Positions 53,594 to 63,778 of a stretch of 64,000 bases of DNA are shown piece by piece (within the stretch, counting starts at the first letter, position 1; every line of letters starts with the position of its first letter). Origin of the DNA: Candidatus Peregrinibacteria bacterium GW2011_GWF2_43_17 (GTDB lineage Bacteria; Patescibacteriota; Gracilibacteria; UBA1369; UBA12470); the NCBI GenBank assembly GCA_000999315.1, contig LCFW01000002.1, forward strand, positions 309,259 to 373,258, read 5' to 3'. The notes beneath the pieces were generated by a model. That model saw only the letters and a list, made by a program, of their open reading frames with translations, was not told the origin of the DNA and ran no database searches. The position numbers were made by a program, and so were the translations under genes.

Positions 53594-54865
53594 ATGTACA
53601 AAAAAATCGCATCACACGAAGCTTCAAAAAAGGAAGCAAAACACGTTCTACTTCTCTACTCCGGAGGACTCGACTCTTCCGTAATGCTCAAATGGATTCA
53701 AGAAAAATATGACGCAAAAGTCACAACTCTGACAGTAAACATAGGCCAAATCGCGAATTTCAAACAAATAAAAGAAAAGGCGATAAAACTCGGAGTCGAA
53801 GAAGCGGTTTTGATAGACGCACAAGAAGAATTTTCAAAAGAAATTTTAACAAAAGCTATCAAAGCCAACGCATCATACCAAGGCAATTACCACCTGTTCT
53901 GCCCGCTCGGAAGAGTCATGATCAGCCAACTCGCAGTCAAAACGGCTCAACAAAAAGGGATCAAAGTGATCGCACACGGCTGCACCGGAAAAGGGAATGA
54001 TCAAGTAAGATTCGAAAGTTATATCCCAACACTCGATCCAACACTAAAAACAATCGCACCGGTCAGAGAATGGAGCATGGGCAGAGACGAAGAACTCGCC
54101 TACGCAAAAAAACATGACATCCCGGTACCCAGCACCTCGAAAAAACCTTACTCATACGACGAAAATCTTTGGGGTGGGTCTGCCGAAGGCGGAGAAATCG
54201 AAAACATCAGCAAAAACCCGATACTCTCAAACATCTTGAAAATCTGCAAAACACCACAAGCCGCCTCCCCTATCGCACAAACGATAAAAATAGGATTCGA
54301 AAAAGGGATTCCCGTCTCGATCAACAATCAAGCATTCCCGATTCACAAGCTCATCCTCACATTAAACAAAATCGGCGCCGAGCACGCCATGGGCATCACA
54401 CCCCTCATAGAAGACAGGTTGATCGGCCTAAAGGTCAGGGGCATATACGAGCAACCCGGAGCCGCAATCTTAATCGAAGCACACAAGAATCTTGAAAAAC
54501 TCGTCTCCACAAGAGACGAAAACGAATTTAAATACTTAATAGACCAAAAATGGAGCTACCTTTGTTACAGCGCCAAATGGTTTGAACCGCTCATGCAAAA
54601 CCTTAACTCCTTCATAGACAAAATGAACGAAAAAGTTACAGGCGAAGTCACACTCAAGCTCTACAAAGGCACCATTTTTGTCACGGCTATCACCTCTCCA
54701 TATTCGATGCTGGATGAGAACATGGCAACTTTCATGAAAAACAATCTTTTCAATCAAAACGCATCGGCCGGATTTATAGAACTTTATTCGCTCGCACAAA
54801 GAACAGCTAGGAAAATCGAGCAAAAAAATCTCCCGAAACTGACAACACCTGATTTGAGGTTTTAA
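53594..54865 (+). CDS. argG: Argininosuccinate synthase
   Basis: Joins citrulline and aspartate using ATP. The 423 residues have the PP-loop LLLYSGGLDSSVMLKW, the GCTGKGNDQVRFE substrate block and the APVREWSMGRDEELAYA region. Length is slightly above the usual 400-ish residues. No other arginine gene lies within the window; argH would be needed for arginine. Expression is probably controlled by the upstream attenuator. Confidence 0.96.
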   Translation: MYKKIASHEASKKEAKHVLLLYSGGLDSSVMLKWIQEKYDAKVTTLTVNIGQIANFKQIKEKAIKLGVEEAVLIDAQEEFSKEILTKAIKANASYQGNYHLFCPLGRVMISQLAVKTAQQKGIKVIAHGCTGKGNDQVRFESYIPTLDPTLKTIAPVREWSMGRDEELAYAKKHDIPVPSTSKKPYSYDENLWGGSAEGGEIENISKNPILSNILKICKTPQAASPIAQTIKIGFEKGIPVSINNQAFPIHKLILTLNKIGAEHAMGITPLIEDRLIGLKVRGIYEQPGAAILIEAHKNLEKLVSTRDENEFKYLIDQKWSYLCYSAKWFEPLMQNLNSFIDKMNEKVTGEVTLKLYKGTIFVTAITSPYSMLDENMATFMKNNLFNQNASAGFIELYSLAQRTARKIEQKNLPKLTTPDLRF

Positions 54866-54925
54866 CCAAAAATGTTAAAATCCCTCCCGCACCTCCTACA
54901 ACCTACTTCCTACAACATATACCCC

Positions 54926-55825
54926 ATGCTCACCACCCCTTACATCTGGAAAAACGGCAAGTTCGTAAAATGGGCAAAGGCCCAAACGCACGTGCTAACA
55001 CATACACTTCACTACGGTGCAGGAGTTTTTGAAGGAATAAGATTTTATGAGACCAAAAAAGGTATCGCTATCTTCAGATTAAAAGAACATGTCGAGCGCC
55101 TTTTTTATTCAGCCGAAGCAATCGACATGCAAATTCCTTACACAAAACAAGAGATCCAAAAAGCGATCATTGCAACTGTCAAAAAAAATAAGCTGAAATC
55201 GGGCTACATTCGCCCACTCTCCTATTATGGGTACGGAAAAATGTCCATATTGGCAAAAAATTTACCCGTAGACACAATCATCGCCGTTTGGGGATGGGGC
55301 GCATACTTGGGAACAAAACCGATAAAAATAAAAATTAGCCCATTCACAAGAATTAATTCAAAATCGACGATCATAACCGCCAAAATCGTAGGCCATTATT
55401 TCAACTCAATCTTGGCATCTTTGGACGCTCACAAAAGCGGCTACAACGAAGCTTTGCTTCTGGACAACGACGGATACGTCGCAGAAGGTCCCGGAGAAAA
55501 TATTTTCATGATAAAAAACGCGGTAATTTATACCCCATCATTAGGTTCAATACTCCCAGGAATCACAAGAAATTCAATCATCAAACTCGCAAGAGATCTC
55601 GGCTACAAAGTCGCCGAAGGAAAAATCACTCCGACCGAACTTAAAAAAGCCGATGAAGCCTTCTTCACCGGAACCGCCGCCGAAATCAGCCCAATCTGCG
55701 CCATCAATAAGTCCAAAATGAAATTCGAAAAAGGCCCAATAACAATGCGCCTCAAAGAAAAGTTTATGAAAATAGTACACGGAGAGAATAAGAAATACGG
55801 GAACTGGCTGACTATAATCCGATAA
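54926..55825 (+). CDS. ilvE: Branched-chain amino acid aminotransferase
   Basis: PLP enzyme of fold type IV. From the ATG at 54926 (299 aa): THTLHYGAGVFEGIRFYETKKG, the RLKEHVERL block, the PLP-lysine region STIITAKIVGHYFNSILA and EALLLDNDGYVAEGPGENIFMI. The track's earlier start adds 18 low-complexity residues. No other ilv/leu genes lie nearby. It is 60 bases after argG and may share its transcript. Confidence 0.93.
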   Translation: MLTTPYIWKNGKFVKWAKAQTHVLTHTLHYGAGVFEGIRFYETKKGIAIFRLKEHVERLFYSAEAIDMQIPYTKQEIQKAIIATVKKNKLKSGYIRPLSYYGYGKMSILAKNLPVDTIIAVWGWGAYLGTKPIKIKISPFTRINSKSTIITAKIVGHYFNSILASLDAHKSGYNEALLLDNDGYVAEGPGENIFMIKNAVIYTPSLGSILPGITRNSIIKLARDLGYKVAEGKITPTELKKADEAFFTGTAAEISPICAINKSKMKFEKGPITMRLKEKFMKIVHGENKKYGNWLTIIR

Positions 55826-55834
55826 TCAGTCTAT

Positions 55835-56917
55835 TTATCTCACCACCCCTTCCACCCACTCCCAAACCTCTCCATAATCCCCCACATCCGGCAACAAAAT
55901 ATATTGCCCGTACATATTATAAGTCGAGTACAAATAATTCGATGTGGTCAAAACATTTCCAGTCTCAACCGTATAATTTCCATAAGAAGCATAATAAGTT
56001 ATCGTATCTATAAAACTGATATCGGTATCAACATTTTCGAGAACAGAACTCAAAATATCCAAAATCGCTGATCCATCGCCCACTAAACCAGAACTTACTA
56101 CTTTATCTTTCAAGGCCAAAACAACCTCCTGTTGCCTCTCGGCTCTGTCGAAATCGGAAGTACTTTCCCTGCTACGCGCATATTTCAGCGCGGTCGCCCC
56201 ATCCAAATGTTGCTCTCCGGCCTCAATATAAAAAGTGCTATATCCGCCTTTGCCGTTAGGATAAAGAGTATCGTAAATAGCTTTATCCACATAAACATCA
56301 ACTCCTCCCACGGCATCAACGATATCTATGAAAGCTTGCATATCGATAACAACATATTTTTCGGGCATAATTCCGGTAATCTCATACGCCGCCTCCTTCA
56401 TATAATCGGAACCGTATAAATTATAATGCTCGTTTATTTTTCTCCCGTTTACCGATAAATCGCGAGGTATTGAAATCAAACTAATGGTTTTCAAATCCGG
56501 ATTGATACTTGCAAGCATAATCGTATCGGTCAAAGTCCCGTGAGTACCCATAATCAAGATGTCAAAAGTCTCCTCTGAACTTACGGTAACAACCGGAACT
56601 GAAACCACCTTTTCATATCTAAACAAATTCGCTTCCCCCATGTCGGCAACCTCCTCCAATTCCTGATATAAAGTCAGATTTTCATCCTTCAATTCACCAA
56701 CCTCCGTAACCAACGAATCAACTTGCATCGATTTCTTATCAAGATCGGTCGAAAAAACACTGAAAACATATAAAAACGCCGCGAAAACGGAAGCAATAGC
56801 CGTAATCAACGAAACGACAGCTATGCTCTGCAACTTAAAATGCCATTCCGCCGCAGAATCATATTCGGCGTACAATTGATCGTCATGCATAACATGTTTA
56901 TATTTTAGGCTTGTCAT
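55835..56917 (-). CDS. LytR-CpsA-Psr (LCP) family cell-wall glycopolymer ligase
   Basis: LCP proteins attach polysaccharides or teichoic-type polymers to peptidoglycan. The 360 residues contain an N-terminal membrane helix (AVVSLITAIASVFAAFLYVFSVF), a coiled coil, and the LCP domain with DTIMLASINPDLKTISLISIPRDL, KINEHYNLYG and the RSRESTSDFDRAERQQ arginine cluster. An ATG nine codons in (56890) would remove the 20-base overlap with the upstream ATPase gene. It could link the glycans made by the 27-30 kb cluster to the wall. Confidence 0.92.
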   Translation of the reverse strand: MTSLKYKHVMHDDQLYAEYDSAAEWHFKLQSIAVVSLITAIASVFAAFLYVFSVFSTDLDKKSMQVDSLVTEVGELKDENLTLYQELEEVADMGEANLFRYEKVVSVPVVTVSSEETFDILIMGTHGTLTDTIMLASINPDLKTISLISIPRDLSVNGRKINEHYNLYGSDYMKEAAYEITGIMPEKYVVIDMQAFIDIVDAVGGVDVYVDKAIYDTLYPNGKGGYSTFYIEAGEQHLDGATALKYARSRESTSDFDRAERQQEVVLALKDKVVSSGLVGDGSAILDILSSVLENVDTDISFIDTITYYASYGNYTVETGNVLTTSNYLYSTYNMYGQYILLPDVGDYGEVWEWVEGVVR

Positions 56918-59594
56918 CTTTTTTCAAATTGTTAACCGGTTGCGAAAGTATATTTTTAATATCTTTTGGCGGTTCACTCATCAACCCTTTTTCTTTTAAT
57001 TTCTGATCGAAAGGTTTATCTTTTTTGACATTCGCCGCCGCAATATCTATACCTATCCTGGCAGTAATTTCCTGATCAACAAACACTCTTTTTCTGCCAT
57101 ATTTCATCCTGGAGTACTGCTTAACTATATCCCTGATTTTCTCGCTCGCCCCAACGATATTGTAAGCTGTTTCAAGAGAGAAAGGTCTTGAAGTCGCGTT
57201 ATCTATATTGAGCTTTATGTAAGCCTTGTAATTCGCTATCCCGATAACATCTTGCTCTGTTAAAACCGGCGCATACTCTTTCGCCAAATATTCTGCATCT
57301 TCGGCACCAACTTTAAACGATTGCAAAGTACCGACGTTACCGAATACGGCATCTCTGATTTGAGAACTTGTCGAGCCGAATTTCGTAACCACAAGCTGGT
57401 TGATATATTGATGAGCCATCGTCAAAGCCAATCTGTATTTTCTAGCCTCGGACAAAATCGAACAGAAACTATCCGTCGCAAAATTCTGGAACTCATCCAC
57501 GTAGAGATAGAAATCCTTTCTTTTATCTTCCGGCGTATCAACCCTGCTCATCGCCGCCATCTGTATTCTGGCAACAATAATCAACCCGAGAAGCTGCGTA
57601 TTCAAATCGCCCAACTTACCTTTTGAAAGATTAATCAGAAGTATCTTTTTCTCATCCATACATTTCCTGAAATCGAAAGCCGATTTGGTCTGCCCAATCG
57701 TATTGCGCATTATCATATTCGTAATAAACGGACCGAATTTCGCGGAGAAATACGGAATCATCTCCTGTCTCTCACGATCACCCGTATTCGCATACTCATG
57801 TTCCCAGAAAGATTTAACTACCGGATTTGTAATCTTTGTAACTTTATATTTCATAAATTCATCATCGGTAAACATCCTCGGCACATCTATAAGCGTCGCA
57901 CCCTCTTCTTTATCCTCCATAAGAGTCAAACAAGCGTTTCTGAAATAGTGCTGAATGCGCGGACCGAATATCTCATCGCCGAATATTTTAATGAAAATCT
58001 CTGTCGCCTGACTTGAAGCCATGTCTTGCTGTTCGGATGTTTCCGCCTCCAAAATATTCAAACCCATCGGTCTCTCCTGATCCGACGGATCGAAAACGAT
58101 CACATCCCTGACACGTTCTTTCGGAATATATTGCAAAATATCCTCGATAAGATCGCCGTGCGGATCAACAACACAAAGCCCATCGCCATTCTTAATATCT
58201 TGCCTGACCATCATGCTGATAAAGGCGGATTTACCTGTACCCGTCTGACCTATAACATAATGATGCCTGCGCCTGTCTTTTTTCGCGAACCTGATTTCTC
58301 GTTTCTCGCCTCTAAAAGCGTTATAACCGAGCAAAATCCCCTCCTTCGACAAACTGACTGGAGCGGGCACGACTTTATACTGTAACCATTTGATAATCGG
58401 CGTGTAGTTATATCTACTGTTCGGGAAATGGTACAACGTCGCAAGTTCTTCCGGAACAAGAAGGCTGGATTTTTCTCCGAATTTCAAAACTCTGTTTTGA
58501 AAATTCCACTTAATCCAAGGAGTATTGATAACATTCATAAAAAACATCCTGCGCCCCTGGAACCAATTCGAAGCCGCATCTTTAAATACATTGAAAGCCA
58601 CGAAAAGATTGCTGATAAGCTGTTCCGCTCTTACGGGATTCGGAGATGATGCGAAAACCCTGATCATGGCATCAAAACCAACCTGACTCGACTTTTCACC
58701 TATCCTCTTCGCCAACTCTTCCTCCGTTTGCAACATACGAACAAATTTATCGCCGGAATTCGCACCCGGAGCATTCGTACTTGTCTCCTTCGCCCTATCG
58801 TATCCGAAAATAAGGGTTACAAACAAAGCATGTATCTGCTTTATTACCGGGATCTTACTCCAAAAACCCATCTTGGGCTTTTTACCCTTAAACAACTGTG
58901 AACCGTAATTCACAGCCTTTTTTTGCCACTTGCTCTTCTTCGGCTTAACGATGATCTGAACAACCGCTTTCTCGTTATCCTCCAATTTGGACATAACGTT
59001 CGAAAGATCGTTCAACGGATCATTCTCTATGTTTTTATAAGTTTTAATCGGAAACCAATACTTCTTAACATGATGCATATAATAACCTATGATCGTGTTT
59101 TTAATCTTCGGGTCGCTATTCTCCAAACTGTAAGGCTCTTTATAAATCTGCACATCCGCATCCGAATAAAAAGAGGTGATCTGTTTCTCAACTATATCCA
59201 TAAAATACTCATCCATCACCACATAAAAAGAGAGTTCTTTTTTCTCCACAAAAAGCTCGAAAGAGACCATCGCATGATCGAAAAACCAAACTTTCAACCT
59301 GTTTTTCAAAGTAAGCTCCCCGATCTCATGCAGGCCCCTGAAAAGCTGTTCCATAATCGCAATTTTCTCCTTGAAATCTTTTTCCGTCGCCTTTTCCTTA
59401 TCTTTTTGCGAATCCTCGCGAGGCAAAGTGATTTTCAAATATCTGACATGTTTTCTCCTATACAAAAAATACCAAAACCTGAAAGCCCATAACGCAAACC
59501 TGATAAACGCATAGATAGCAACCACCTCGACACAAATCGCCCACCAAGGTTGCCCTATTATCTGCCCCCCAACCTGTTTTAACATCTCCATCAA
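56898..59594 (-). CDS. VirD4/TraG-like type IV secretion ATPase
   Basis: 898 residues. One N-terminal membrane helix (ICVEVVAIYAFIRFALWAFRFWYFLY) is followed by a ~400-residue N-terminal part. The ATPase core has Walker A GQTGTGKSA at 449-457, a VVDPHGDLIEDIL block, Walker B FYLYVDEFQNF and the sensor ALTMAHQYINQL. It resembles T4SS coupling proteins, which are common in CPR without a full conjugation set. Possible partner: the T4SS-type pilin at 25576. Preceded by a strong promoter that overlaps the upstream terminator. Confidence 0.88.
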   Translation of the reverse strand: MMEMLKQVGGQIIGQPWWAICVEVVAIYAFIRFALWAFRFWYFLYRRKHVRYLKITLPREDSQKDKEKATEKDFKEKIAIMEQLFRGLHEIGELTLKNRLKVWFFDHAMVSFELFVEKKELSFYVVMDEYFMDIVEKQITSFYSDADVQIYKEPYSLENSDPKIKNTIIGYYMHHVKKYWFPIKTYKNIENDPLNDLSNVMSKLEDNEKAVVQIIVKPKKSKWQKKAVNYGSQLFKGKKPKMGFWSKIPVIKQIHALFVTLIFGYDRAKETSTNAPGANSGDKFVRMLQTEEELAKRIGEKSSQVGFDAMIRVFASSPNPVRAEQLISNLFVAFNVFKDAASNWFQGRRMFFMNVINTPWIKWNFQNRVLKFGEKSSLLVPEELATLYHFPNSRYNYTPIIKWLQYKVVPAPVSLSKEGILLGYNAFRGEKREIRFAKKDRRRHHYVIGQTGTGKSAFISMMVRQDIKNGDGLCVVDPHGDLIEDILQYIPKERVRDVIVFDPSDQERPMGLNILEAETSEQQDMASSQATEIFIKIFGDEIFGPRIQHYFRNACLTLMEDKEEGATLIDVPRMFTDDEFMKYKVTKITNPVVKSFWEHEYANTGDRERQEMIPYFSAKFGPFITNMIMRNTIGQTKSAFDFRKCMDEKKILLINLSKGKLGDLNTQLLGLIIVARIQMAAMSRVDTPEDKRKDFYLYVDEFQNFATDSFCSILSEARKYRLALTMAHQYINQLVVTKFGSTSSQIRDAVFGNVGTLQSFKVGAEDAEYLAKEYAPVLTEQDVIGIANYKAYIKLNIDNATSRPFSLETAYNIVGASEKIRDIVKQYSRMKYGRKRVFVDQEITARIGIDIAAANVKKDKPFDQKLKEKGLMSEPPKDIKNILSQPVNNLKKDDKPKI

Positions 59595-59615
59595 AATTCG
59601 AATTTAAATCATATT

Positions 59616-59644
59616 ATTATAACAGAAAAACCCCTCCCTATCAA
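59616..59644 (-). promoter_or_regulatory. Promoter of the secretion ATPase-LCP operon
   Basis: Minus-strand TTGATA (59644-59639), 17-bp spacer, perfect TATAAT (59621-59616). The -35 lies in the loop of the terminator described next. Predicted start is near 59609. Confidence 0.7.
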
Positions 59645-59654
59645 CGGGGAAGGA
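59626..59654 (-). terminator. Terminator downstream of glyS
   Basis: Minus-strand stem TCCTTCCC / GGGAGGGG (8 bp with G-U pairs), 8-nt loop, then TTTTT. It ends the glyS transcript and overlaps the next promoter. Confidence 0.7.
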
Positions 59655-59691
59655 TTGACAAAGGAATTCCGGACTGGACACATCAGGAATA

Positions 59692-61044
59692 CTAAAACAC
59701 CTTCATGAGATCCTCAATCTTCACTCTCTCCTGTTTCATCGTATCCCTATCGCGCACCGTCACGGATTTATCTTCAAGAGAATCGAAATCAAAAGTCACA
59801 CAATAAGGCGTCCCAATCTCATCCTGCCTCCTGTATCTTTTCCCAATAGACCCGGAAACATCGAACTCGCAAGCAAACTGCGACTTGATCATCTTATAAA
59901 CCTTGCTCGCCTCCTCATTCAACTTATTGCTCAAAGGCAAAACGGCAACCGTTATCGGAGCTATTTTTTTATTAAACTTCATAACAACTCTCGTCTCACC
60001 ATTCACCTCTTCCTCACAATAAGCATCCAGCAAAATCGTCAAAACAGTCCTTTCCACACCAAACGACGGTTCAATAACATGCGGCACAAACGGCTGCTCA
60101 CCCTCTTCGAAATACGTCAGCTTCTCACCACTAAACTCGCTATGCCTTTTAAGATCAAAATCCGTCCTATAAGCCAACCCCATCAACTCACCCCACCCAA
60201 ACGGAAACTTATACTCGATATCCTTGGTTTTTTTGGAATAGTGCGAAAGCTCTTTCTTATCATGATCCCTAAAACGCAAATTTTCTTTTTTCAACCCGAG
60301 TCCAAGATAAAAATCCCAACAATCTTTCTCCCATCCGTCAAAAAGAGTCTCCCAATCTTTTTCGCGAATAAAATATTCGATCTCCATCTGTTCAAACTCT
60401 CTCGTTCTAAAAGTGAAATTCCCAGGCGTAATCTCGTTTCTAAACGATTTCCCAATCTGCCCAATCCCAAACGGCAATTTCTTGCGTGAAGTATTTAATA
60501 CGTTTTTAAAATTCGTAAAAATCCCCTGCGCAGTCTCCGGCCTCAAGTAAACAAGAGACGCAGTCTCCTCAATGACACCTTGATGAGTTTTAAACATACA
60601 GTTAAAAGATCTCGCCTCTGTAAAATTACATTTTCCGCACTTGGGACAAGGAATTTTGTTCTCATGAATAATTGTCGTCAAATCTTTCAAATTCAACTTC
60701 GCCGCCGCCTCAATTCCAAGCTTTTCTTCAATCAATTTATCTCCCCTAAACCTCTCCTTGCAACTCTTGCAATCAACAAGCGGATCCGAAAAATTCTCAA
60801 TATGTCCCGACGCCTCCCAGACCCGAGGATTCATCAAAATAGCCGCATCCACACCCACCATATCATCTCTCCCCTGCACAAAAGTTTTCCACCATATCCT
60901 CTTTAAATTATTCTTCAGCTCCACCCCATATGGTCCATAATCCCACGTATTCGCCAATCCGCCATAAATCTCCGAACCCGGGAAAACAAACCCTCTGCGT
61001 TTACAAAGAGAAATCACCTTATCCATTAGATCTTGTTCTGGCAT
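59692..61044 (-). CDS. glyS: Glycyl-tRNA synthetase (dimeric, class II)
   Basis: 450 residues from the ATG at 61044; the track's 11 extra residues are non-family. Class II motifs: [23 protein letters not shown], motif 2 region [25 protein letters not shown], motif 3 [13 protein letters not shown], and a C-terminal anticodon-binding domain. A Cys cluster (CKSC..CPKCGKC) in the insertion may bind zinc. This is the alpha2 type found in archaea, eukaryotes and many Gram-positives, not GlyQ/GlyS. Confidence 0.95.
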   Translation of the reverse strand: MPEQDLMDKVISLCKRRGFVFPGSEIYGGLANTWDYGPYGVELKNNLKRIWWKTFVQGRDDMVGVDAAILMNPRVWEASGHIENFSDPLVDCKSCKERFRGDKLIEEKLGIEAAAKLNLKDLTTIIHENKIPCPKCGKCNFTEARSFNCMFKTHQGVIEETASLVYLRPETAQGIFTNFKNVLNTSRKKLPFGIGQIGKSFRNEITPGNFTFRTREFEQMEIEYFIREKDWETLFDGWEKDCWDFYLGLGLKKENLRFRDHDKKELSHYSKKTKDIEYKFPFGWGELMGLAYRTDFDLKRHSEFSGEKLTYFEEGEQPFVPHVIEPSFGVERTVLTILLDAYCEEEVNGETRVVMKFNKKIAPITVAVLPLSNKLNEEASKVYKMIKSQFACEFDVSGSIGKRYRRQDEIGTPYCVTFDFDSLEDKSVTVRDRDTMKQERVKIEDLMKVF

Positions 61045-61121
61045 AAAAGAATTTATTAAAAAGAAAACCGAACACAAATATACATATTCGACTATTCGCT
61101 GTCCACTAACGACCCTACAAG

Positions 61122-62597
61122 CTATATCGGCATCAACGCTCGCTCCAGTTCGCCAACCAACTCCTTTAATCCTTTAAAACGTTTCATCACACCTCTGCCG
61201 GTAAGTTGCGGACGTGAGTAACCATCCACAATCCTGGACAAATAATCATAAGCGCGAGGAGACTCTTTCATCTTTTGCAATAGGATGTCGGGAGAACAAG
61301 CAAATATCTTCATTATTTCATTGAAAATCTTGCATACCACCTTGAAAGTCTTATCATCGTCGAAAAATTCCGATTGCACGTCATGACAGAAAAAAATTAA
61401 GCAAGCCTCCAGTTTTTTAAGCAAATCCTTGAATTCAGTAAATTTGCTCCACTTGTTCAAATACTGCGGAGCATCTATATTTATATCATCAACTTCAACA
61501 GACCGAAATACTCTGCAAATCTCAACCAATCGTTGGCTGAAAAATTCACGAATGACAGGGTCCATTAGCAACTCCGCAATAGGAACGTCTTTCACCATAT
61601 CGCGCATGGAATCAAAATTGCCCGTAGCCAACTCCAATCTAATCAATTCAATAGTCGCATTCATATAAACATCTTTTTCACCTCGTTCCGAAGAATAAGA
61701 TCTGGCAAATCTACACGCTTCCTTCGCAACGGTAACCTGCCCCAAAATAAAACTTATACGAGCAAACAACAACCATCCCGGAGAGAATACGCTTACTTCA
61801 CAAAAAACATCCTTCAGATCATTCAAGGCGGCTCCGTATTTTTTGGTACGGAAATTAATTTCGGCATGCCTGAACTTCTCTCTGGCTCTATACTCATGAC
61901 TATTCTCAGCGACTTCTCTGACAACAGCAACCATCTCTCGATGCCTTCTTTCTTGTTCAATATGCAACTCGACAAAACCATCGGAAATGGCATCGCCCAA
62001 AAACAAAAATCCTTTATTCTGAGCTTCGATAATAGCTTCTGTCGCGTCTTCAATACCAACTGCAATCCCAACCAGCCCATCGGTTAGATCATCATGCATC
62101 ACCGCTAAAGTATCTCGAATTTTCTTCTGTTCCTCCAATTGCTCAAAATACACACCAACCCCAACAGCGGCAATCCCGAGATTCAAACCGGAAACCCCTG
62201 TCAACAACTCTATATTGCCCCTTATACCCTCAAGCGATGATGAAACATCCGCATGGAAAAATCGCACAAGACCATTAGTCCTAACCTGTTCATCGTAAAC
62301 ACGATCAACCGACGAATCCAAATAATCCACAGAATCACGAACCCCATCCACAACGCTCCCTTCAATTCGCGATACAACATGCTCCAAAACGGATTCATCA
62401 ATCCCGACATTCACTTCATAAGGTCCAGGCGCAACAGGCTCCAATGCATAACTCGATCTGTTTTCGGCCATAGTTTCACTAATCGTTCTGATATCCCTTG
62501 CCACATCCGATGCACGCTGAACCCATCTATTACGCTCAATTTCATCCCTGGGTGCAATCCTTTCAAGGCACTGTAACTCTCGATCTTTTGGATTCAT
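61122..62597 (-). CDS. Unknown coiled-coil protein with TPR-like region
   Basis: 491 residues from the ATG at 62597. Residues ~15-250 are largely helical with long heptad-like stretches ([42 protein letters not shown] type). One weakly hydrophobic patch ([20 protein letters not shown]) may be membrane-associated. From ~255 ([22 protein letters not shown]...[16 protein letters not shown]) TPR-like helices follow. No family recognised. It is transcribed through a candidate attenuator, suggesting regulated expression. Confidence 0.65.
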   Translation of the reverse strand: MNPKDRELQCLERIAPRDEIERNRWVQRASDVARDIRTISETMAENRSSYALEPVAPGPYEVNVGIDESVLEHVVSRIEGSVVDGVRDSVDYLDSSVDRVYDEQVRTNGLVRFFHADVSSSLEGIRGNIELLTGVSGLNLGIAAVGVGVYFEQLEEQKKIRDTLAVMHDDLTDGLVGIAVGIEDATEAIIEAQNKGFLFLGDAISDGFVELHIEQERRHREMVAVVREVAENSHEYRAREKFRHAEINFRTKKYGAALNDLKDVFCEVSVFSPGWLLFARISFILGQVTVAKEACRFARSYSSERGEKDVYMNATIELIRLELATGNFDSMRDMVKDVPIAELLMDPVIREFFSQRLVEICRVFRSVEVDDINIDAPQYLNKWSKFTEFKDLLKKLEACLIFFCHDVQSEFFDDDKTFKVVCKIFNEIMKIFACSPDILLQKMKESPRAYDYLSRIVDGYSRPQLTGRGVMKRFKGLKELVGELERALMPI

Positions 62598-62609
62598 AAA
62601 TTGAAAATT

Positions 62610-62691
62610 AAAAAAAGACCCCTCATATCCTTTCACGAGAGGTGGGTTTCAAAACACATTAATCGGTAGCACACGCTATATCACCACCTCT
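62610..62691 (-). promoter_or_regulatory. Candidate attenuator before the coiled-coil/TPR gene
   Basis: Minus strand: AGAGGTGG (62691-62684) pairs perfectly with CCACCTCT (62645-62638) as an antiterminator. The second arm can instead pair as ACCTCTC with GAGGGGT (62624-62618), followed by seven T, as a terminator 12 bases before the gene. The first arm is inside a 22-codon leader ORF, so translation could choose between the two. Confidence 0.55.
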
Positions 62692-62727
62692 GAAAAAGAC
62701 AAAAGTGACCACGCCACGTAACTCCAT
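62659..62727 (-). CDS. Candidate 22-aa leader peptide
   Basis: Too short for the track. Starts at the ATG at 62727, 25 nt after the predicted transcription start, and ends at TAA 62659. It contains TFVFFRGG: three Phe in four residues lie just before the AGAGGTGG arm. There is no Shine-Dalgarno. Whether it is translated is unknown. Confidence 0.4.
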   Translation of the reverse strand: MELRGVVTFVFFRGGDIACATD

Positions 62728-62758
62728 TTTTAAATCTTTTTAAAATCATTGCTCATTA

Positions 62759-62787
62759 CTTATATCATGAACAAACCAATGTGTCAA
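62759..62787 (-). promoter_or_regulatory. Strong promoter of the attenuator leader
   Basis: Minus-strand perfect TTGACA (62787-62782), 17-bp spacer, TATAAG (62764-62759), start near 62752. Among the best promoters in the window. Confidence 0.7.
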
Positions 62788-62800
62788 AAAAAATCGTCGC

Positions 62801-63295
62801 CTACTCTTTCAAAAATCCATAGGTCTCCAAATAACGATGCATGTCCCTCAATCCAACACCAATAAAATAAACCCCTGGAATATTGGGATCCGTCGACTCC
62901 AACATAAAAACCAATCCGCGAATATCGAGACCTGTCATAATTTCAAAAATCCTACCTATATCCTTCAACTTAAGAACTATACGAACAACGGGTTGTGCAT
63001 CATTTGGAAACTGCACTCTAACATCCAAAGAATCATAACGAGCACACTTCAAAACCAGCCCCACAACATTCCTGGCCATCTCTCCCGTTTTGATCTCGAC
63101 AACCGCTTCGGAATCACCGGGATTAACACGCAATAATTCATCCATAAGAGGACCATTATCCTTTTCTCCCAATCTGGTAACAAAATCGGTAAGCAAACGA
63201 ATCAAACCAATAACCTTATCCACACCACACGGGATAGCCTGCATACGATTAATTCCTCCACTATTGCAACCAGGCTCCAACCCATATTTTTCCAT
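62801..63295 (-). CDS. Unknown soluble protein
   Basis: 164 residues, no signal peptide or membrane helix, no family recognised. Predicted alpha/beta with regular strand patterns (EAVVEIKTGEMARNVVGLVLK; VRIVLKLKDIGRIFEIM; VYFIGVGLRDMHRYL). It lies 22 bases after dtd on the same strand, so it is probably cotranscribed with it. The strong promoter of the next gene begins 14 bases beyond its stop. Confidence 0.6.
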   Translation of the reverse strand: MEKYGLEPGCNSGGINRMQAIPCGVDKVIGLIRLLTDFVTRLGEKDNGPLMDELLRVNPGDSEAVVEIKTGEMARNVVGLVLKCARYDSLDVRVQFPNDAQPVVRIVLKLKDIGRIFEIMTGLDIRGLVFMLESTDPNIPGVYFIGVGLRDMHRYLETYGFLKE

Positions 63296-63317
63296 AAAAA
63301 ATATATTTAAAAATTGC

Positions 63318-63755
63318 CTACTTTCCCACCACCACCGTCACCGGCCCATCATTCACCAATTCAACCTGCATATAAGCCGCAAAAACTCCTCTCTCAACCT
63401 TAACACCCATCTCGGCAACTTTTTCACAAAACTCTTCATATAACATCTTCGCCAACTCGGGCTCGGCCGCATCCGTAAAACTCGGTCGATTTCCCTTCCG
63501 CGTATCAGCATACAAAGTAAACTGCGAAACAACCAAACATTCGCCACCAACGTCTTTTAATGACAAATTAAACTTTCCGTCCTTGTCTGCGAAAATCCTC
63601 ATGTCAACAATCTTTTTCACCAAATAATCGACATCCTGCGAAGAATCGCCATTCCCAACTCCAAGCAAAACCAAAAAACCTTCGCCACACTTGCCAACGA
63701 CCTTGCCTTCAACAGATACGGAAGCATGTTTTACCCTCTGAATTAAAGCACGCAT
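63318..63755 (-). CDS. dtd: D-aminoacyl-tRNA deacylase
   Basis: Removes D-amino acids (and Gly from tRNA-Ala) from mischarged tRNA. 145 residues, full length. The signature [17 protein letters not shown] and the cross-subunit Gly-cis-Pro motif region [10 protein letters not shown] are intact. It starts 23 bases from MITE copy C. Confidence 0.96.
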   Translation of the reverse strand: MRALIQRVKHASVSVEGKVVGKCGEGFLVLLGVGNGDSSQDVDYLVKKIVDMRIFADKDGKFNLSLKDVGGECLVVSQFTLYADTRKGNRPSFTDAAEPELAKMLYEEFCEKVAEMGVKVERGVFAAYMQVELVNDGPVTVVVGK

Positions 63756-63778
63756 ACTATGTGTCTATTAGTTTATTA

